Part shown: positions 56,001 to 62,000 of the stretch, one piece after another | Numbering within the stretch: the first letter of the stretch is position 1 | Layout: each line of letters begins with the position of its first letter | Source of the DNA: Nemertoderma westbladi | Lineage: Eukaryota > Xenacoelomorpha > Nemertodermatida > Nemertodermatidae | Assembly (NCBI GenBank): GCA_032718475.1 | Contig: JAUCBJ010005435.1 | Location: 1-64,000 of the forward strand | Direction of reading: 5' to 3' | DNA length: 64,000 nt | The notes under the pieces: model-generated | Told to the model about the DNA's origin: nothing | Seen by the model: only the letters and a program-made list of their open reading frames with translations | The model's database searches: none | Made by a program: the position numbers and the translations under genes

Positions 56001-59000
56001 CCTGAAAACAGGCCGAGGTAAGTATAACCAACAGAGCGCTGGCCTTCCTGAAAACAGGCCGAGGTAAGTATAACCAACAGAGCGCTGGCCTATACCTGAA
56101 AACAGGCCGAGGTAAGTATAACCAACAGAGCGCTGGCCTTTCTGAAAACAGGCCGAGGTAAGTATAACCAACAGAGCGCTGGCCTTCCTGAAAACAGTCC
56201 GAGGTAACTATAACCAACAGAGCGCTGACCTACCTGAAAACAAGCCGAGGTAAGTATAACCAACAGAGCGCTGGCCTTTCTGAAAACAGGCCGAGGTAAG
56301 TATAACCAACAGAGCGCTGGCCTACCTGAAAACAAGCCGAGGTAAGTATAACCAACAGAGCGCTGACCTACCTGAAAACAGGCCGAGGTAACTATAACCA
56401 ACAGAGCGCTGACCTACCTGAAAACAAGCCGAGGTAAGTATAACCAACAGAGCGCTGACCTACCTGAAAACAGGCCGAGGTAACTATAACCAACAGAGCG
56501 CTGACCTACCTGAAAACAAGCCGAGGTAAGTATAACCAACAGAGCGCTGGCCTACCTGAAAACAGGCCGAGGTAAGTATAACCAACAGAGCGCTGGCCTA
56601 CCTGAAAACAAGCCGAGGTAAGTATAACCAACAGAGCGCTGGCCTTTCTGAAAACAGGCCGAGGTAAGTATAACCAACAGAGCGCTGGCCTTTCTGAAAA
56701 CAAGCCTAGGTAATATTGCTGTAATTTAGTAGTGAAGGGGGGGGGGGGGGGGGGGGCTGACTTACTTAGTGGACATTCTGTGCTTTGTGACTGGTGGTGT
56801 GGCAAATTTCGTGACACTTTGTGACTGGGTGGGAGGGTGTCTGAAATGTTTCACAATTTATAAGGTGGGTGTTGTTAGGTTGGCACTGTTAGCCATGCTG
56901 GGAGGTGGGTAAATGTTGACACATTGTGATGAAGGGGGGGGGGGGGGGGGACCTGTCTGAATCGGTCGATTCAGACAAGGTATTCTTTTAGTAACCCTTT
57001 CAACCAACAATGTTTTCATACATGTACATTTACTTCCAGGTGCCCGGGCACGTAATTCTATAGCGGTCTCGCCCGCCGACAACATGGGTGCATCGTGCAG
57101 TAAACGCCCACATTCAGTGATCTCTTACTCCAGTGGTAGTAGTTCAAATTCCTCAGTTATATCATCAAGTAAGTTTATTAATTTCTACTCGAGAATTTAT
57201 GAGTAATGACTATTTACATACTTGTGTGTAAAGTATTACAGTGTGATGATCCGAGTGTCTTTGTTACACGAACGAACGTTAGTGAGTGAGTGAAAATAAA
57301 GCTCCGAGGATCAGAACACTGTAAAGTACTTTGCAACAAGTATATATGTAGTTTTATTCCAAAATGTTAACATTACGAAATGATTGTATATATATTATAA
57401 GTGATAGAAACTGCACAAATTATATTAGTTGCTGTATAAATAAATGTAAAATGACATAAATTATGTTATAAATAAGTTAGCTTATATTTATGGTGGCGCG
57501 TGGAGCCATGTTATAATAATATAGCTAGGCCCTACTGGTTATTAATAGCTATACCCCGCCTACCGGTAGGTAATGCAGTAGGCCTATCTGGCTGTCAGGT
57601 AAATTTCCACCTATTGTTTACGTTTCCATTTCCACCTATTGTTTACCTGGTATCCAATGACGGCGTTAAGTAATGTCCCCTTAGTGGACATTACTTAACG
57701 CCGTCATGGGTTACCACGTAAACAATAACACCAAATACAATACTAAATGTACAGGCCAATACAATGCTGTAATGTCCTTTAAAGTTTTAAAGTGCTAAAT
57801 AACAACTCGCTGTTAATACTAACGGCGTTGAGTAATGTTACAATATTGGAATAAAGTAACATTATCGTATTTGCAATAAATTAATATTTTTAAATGTTAA
57901 ATATAAACATTCACATTCAATTCAAGAAAAACAACTTGGAATTTTTGTTGCCATTTTGTTCCTTTTTGGTAATTAATTATATCAATTTGGTAGTTAATAT
58001 TATATTAAATTGACAAACTCCTTGAATACATATAGTCAGGAACTTTCGTAAGAATAAATTCCCTATAACCAGTTGATATGTCGTACATTAATAATTATTT
58101 GTCCCACAAGTTATAACTTTGCATTCTTGGTTTCCTAGGTTACACGCCGTTCTACCACAGTGGTTGCTATGACCCCGCCGCCCACCAACGACCCCAGTTG
58201 TCACAGCAACGCAGTAGCGAGAGTTACGGAGACTCGAGTCCGGTTGACGCAGTCAGCCCCGAGCCGCCCGTCGTTGGTGCCGGGCTAACATCTGGTTCAC
58301 CTTCGGAGAGATTCGTTTCCCAAATATCCCAGTAAGTTGAAGTAAAATCCGTAAGTTCCTATTTGTTGCAGTTCACTATACCCTCGGTTAGACTTAAACA
58401 CCAGTCTATACCGACGTTCATGTCTGCAAATATCGTTATTAGCTGGTCCTGATTACCTTGGCTAATTATACAATTCCCAAGGGTAATTATGCCATGCTGA
58501 CATTGTAGTTACGAACTTAGTGGCCGGAACATACAGAAAGACTGTCTTATAATAAATAATTTAAAAAGTTTATATTTATAGGCAGATTTTGTTCGATCTT
58601 TATTCGAATTCTCATTAGTTTTTAACGTACCGCTTTATTAATTAATAGTCATCGCCTGTCAATTCATACACTATATATCGTGACCATAGAGCCAGAACAA
58701 CACATACCACACTACTTTTTGGTGAGTGTTGTTCTGGCTCTTTGATGGTCACGATGTGTTAGACCAAGAAGTTCAACTGCGGAGATATTAAAAATTATCC
58801 TTCTATACGGGATATTTTACTAATTAACACCTAACTTTTTTCTGTAAAGCGTTCTTTCTGTATATATATACAAAAAGTACTAACTTAATTTTTTTTTATA
58901 AGGAAACAGTTTACTTAGCTAGTATATATACATTATACACACTATTTTAGTATTATGTTGAGCCTCCAGGGGGCTGGGGGGAAGAACTGGGGCGAGATTC

Positions 59001-62000
59001 TTGCCACGTATATTAATAAAAGAGTTTATATCCGTATGCGCTTTCGCCCGTTTCGGGTGTCTTCAGCGGAATATATTAAACATTAAAAACCAAATTAAAT
59101 AAAATTCAAAGTAAATTTACAAATAAAACGAGGGACTGGATCGACGTCATTCCGCAATATTAAATATGTTTTAGTAATGGATCACAGTGTGTTAAATATT
59201 TATGTCAGAGCAGTCGGGCCGAAATTGTTAAACGTTTTACCTCAACTCTTACGCAATATGTCTGATTGTTCCCTCGACTCTACCAAAACCACTTTTATAC
59301 ATATTTTGGGCAGCATTCCGGACAGTAAACCTGCAGCCCAGGATATACCGGAATAAGTGCAACTCATCTCAACTCACTTATTAAACTTATTCCGTATTTG
59401 CGTTTGCGATACATTACCTTTTTATTTTCTTCATGATAAGTATATTACGAGGCAATACATAATAGTTAAATTAATATTACTTTACTCTCGTAATTGTAGG
59501 TAAATAATATTTCTAATGTTTTTGCAGTCTTGGGCTAAATTATATTTATACATATTTTGGTGCGTTCAACGAGATCTCCACGGTTTTTATATAATAGAGC
59601 AATTAATAAATTTATGCCCGAAAAACCTATAATACAATGCAGTTAGCTTTAGAATAACAAAACATAATAGAAGTCAGTCAGGTAATACTTCCCTTAAGTT
59701 AAGTTATGCAGTTTACATTAACCGTACTTAGTTAATCGTTAATCAATTTTATTAAAGTTAATCCTTCGGCCGCCAAACTGAATCCATCGCCGGTCGAGAC
59801 TTATTAACAAAAAATCTGCACATAGTGCCCACTAAAGCGGTGCAACATGGAACATAACCTTGTACATTTAATGTAGTTATAAAGTTCAAGTTTCAGCGAG
59901 TTTGTATGATTTTGATTATTCAAATAATCTGCAATATATCCATAGCTTAAAGCTAATAGTGAAATCCACATCTCGCTATTTGGTGTCGGAACTATGGTAA
60001 ATTAAAGTGTCTCGTTGTTTTCGATTAAAGGCTGTTAATTCATCGTATTCGATTCAACATCGGCAAACATGAACGTGAGAGCGGTTTTTCATTTATCGCA
60101 ATATTTACAATAAATAAATTACTATTTGAAACAGAGATGATTTAATGGAACCGTATTGTTAAATACGAGTCCGACACAATATATATATATTCGACCTTTC
60201 GCATTCAATGAGTTAATATTTAAATGTAAGGTGTGTGGCTCCATCAATATTACATCTGTGGGGCGAGCCACGAAGTGAGCTGTCGTCGTCTTAATTTTTT
60301 GATCAGTATTAACTATATCATTCCTTAATGAAATCAAACCAAACTAGGTACAGTACGTATGTAGAAAGAATCTGAAGTTTGGTCAAAATCAGACAGTCAG
60401 TCTGTCAGTCGGTACCAGACAAGTAGTTTCAGACTTTCGATAAAAACCGAAATAATTCTGTCAATCACTGATTAAATCATACAAAACTTGATACGTATGC
60501 AGTCTCGTGCTGCGCGAAGGCCCCACGAACGAGCCCTACCACGTCTATAATTGTGCATGCACCCTTGATAAAGTCACATTTTAAAAACCTGAGAAATGGT
60601 GTGAAAGTGATAATAAATGTTAAGAAAAATAAAATGCCTGTTCACCATCACCACCATGGATGATCTTCCACAGTGGCATATACCCTTCCACTCTGTTTCC
60701 CATTCCCAAGGTTGATATCTTATATATCGACCAGTCAAGGATGAAAACCTGGTTTGGGTTAGCCTGCAATATTTAAAGCACTGTAACTGTAACCAACAGT
60801 GTTGCCCCCTTCTATGGATCCAACCAGGGCCTCCTGATAGGAAGCCCAGGTGCAGCTTGAATATAAACAAATGTGGTGCATTTTTAGGCAAACTAGCAAA
60901 TTTGAGACAAGAATTCTATTTTGCAGGCTCATATTGCTTGACTAATATACAGAGAATTTATGCTACTAGTTTTTATGGCAGCCCGGTATGGGACTTGTTT
61001 TCACATGAATGCGCCAGGATATTTACTGCATGGAATTTACTGTATTCTTATTCTATTTAAGTATGGTTGTTTGTATATTTTCTACTGTACTTAATTCTAC
61101 TTTAAGTATTATACTGTTACTGTTACTTACTTACCGGTACAATTATTGTGCTCTCTATAGATTCTCATTACTTTATGCTGTTCCCAGCTTGCTGGTGTAC
61201 GAAAATAAACGAAATAAAATAAATTAAAATAATTATTATTGGTATTTTGGGTGAATGAGTGGTTTCATATTATTATAACTTTCGTTTGGCACAGCTTTTT
61301 ATAGACGGTAATGACGTCCAGGTGGGATCGAGGTGGTGCCCTCCAGGTTGGAAGTCTGACGCTCTAACCATTCAACTAGCGTTTCAGATAAAAGGTAGAC
61401 CTATGGAAATACTACCTGATAAAATTGTATATGTTCGCAATTTTTACCTCGTCATGGCCTCCCATCTGCCAACACCATCATCTGATGCGACTGTGCTCAA
61501 TCATGTCAGATGGTATTGTCAATGGGAGGCCATGATGGGTTGTGTACAAAACACAGACCCAAGACCCCAGACCCCCAGGTACAAAACACAGACCCCCCCC
61601 CCCCCCCATGTACAAAACACAGACCCCCCCAGGTACAAAACACAGACCCCCCCAGGTACAAAACACAGACCCCCCCAGGTACAAAACACAGACCCCCCCA
61701 GGTACAAAACACAGACCCCCCCCCCCCCCCCCCCTCTGTGGGGTCTGTGTTTTGTACCTGGGGGGGGGGGGTCTGTGTTTTGTACCGGGGGGGTCTGTGT
61801 TTTGTACCTGGGGGGTCTGTGTTTTGTACCTGGGGGGGTCTGTGTTTTGTACCTGGGGGGGTCTGTGTTTTGTACCTGGGGGGGTCTGTGTTTTGTACCT
61901 GGGGGTCTGGGGTCTTGGGTCTGTGTTTTGTACACAACCGGCCATGATGATGTAAAAAACATTCAGTCCGCGGCAAGCCGATTTTAGGGCATTCATCGTA

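Noticed and set aside
13616-56714. CRISPR-like arrays
   Set aside because: The arrays have no unique spacers between conserved repeats, the whole unit is repeated, and the context is a eukaryotic intron.
55672-56817. Minus-strand 73-103 codon ORFs
   Set aside because: Translations of the exon-20 end minisatellite.
61310-61385. Functional tRNA-Gly(TCC) gene
   Set aside because: Box A, a short anticodon stem and box B are visible, but the acceptor stem does not pair, so it is listed only as a relic.
61259-61996. Overlapping ORFs of 137-242 codons on both strands
   Set aside because: They cross the palindromic C-rich/G-rich array. All frames are open because of the repeat.
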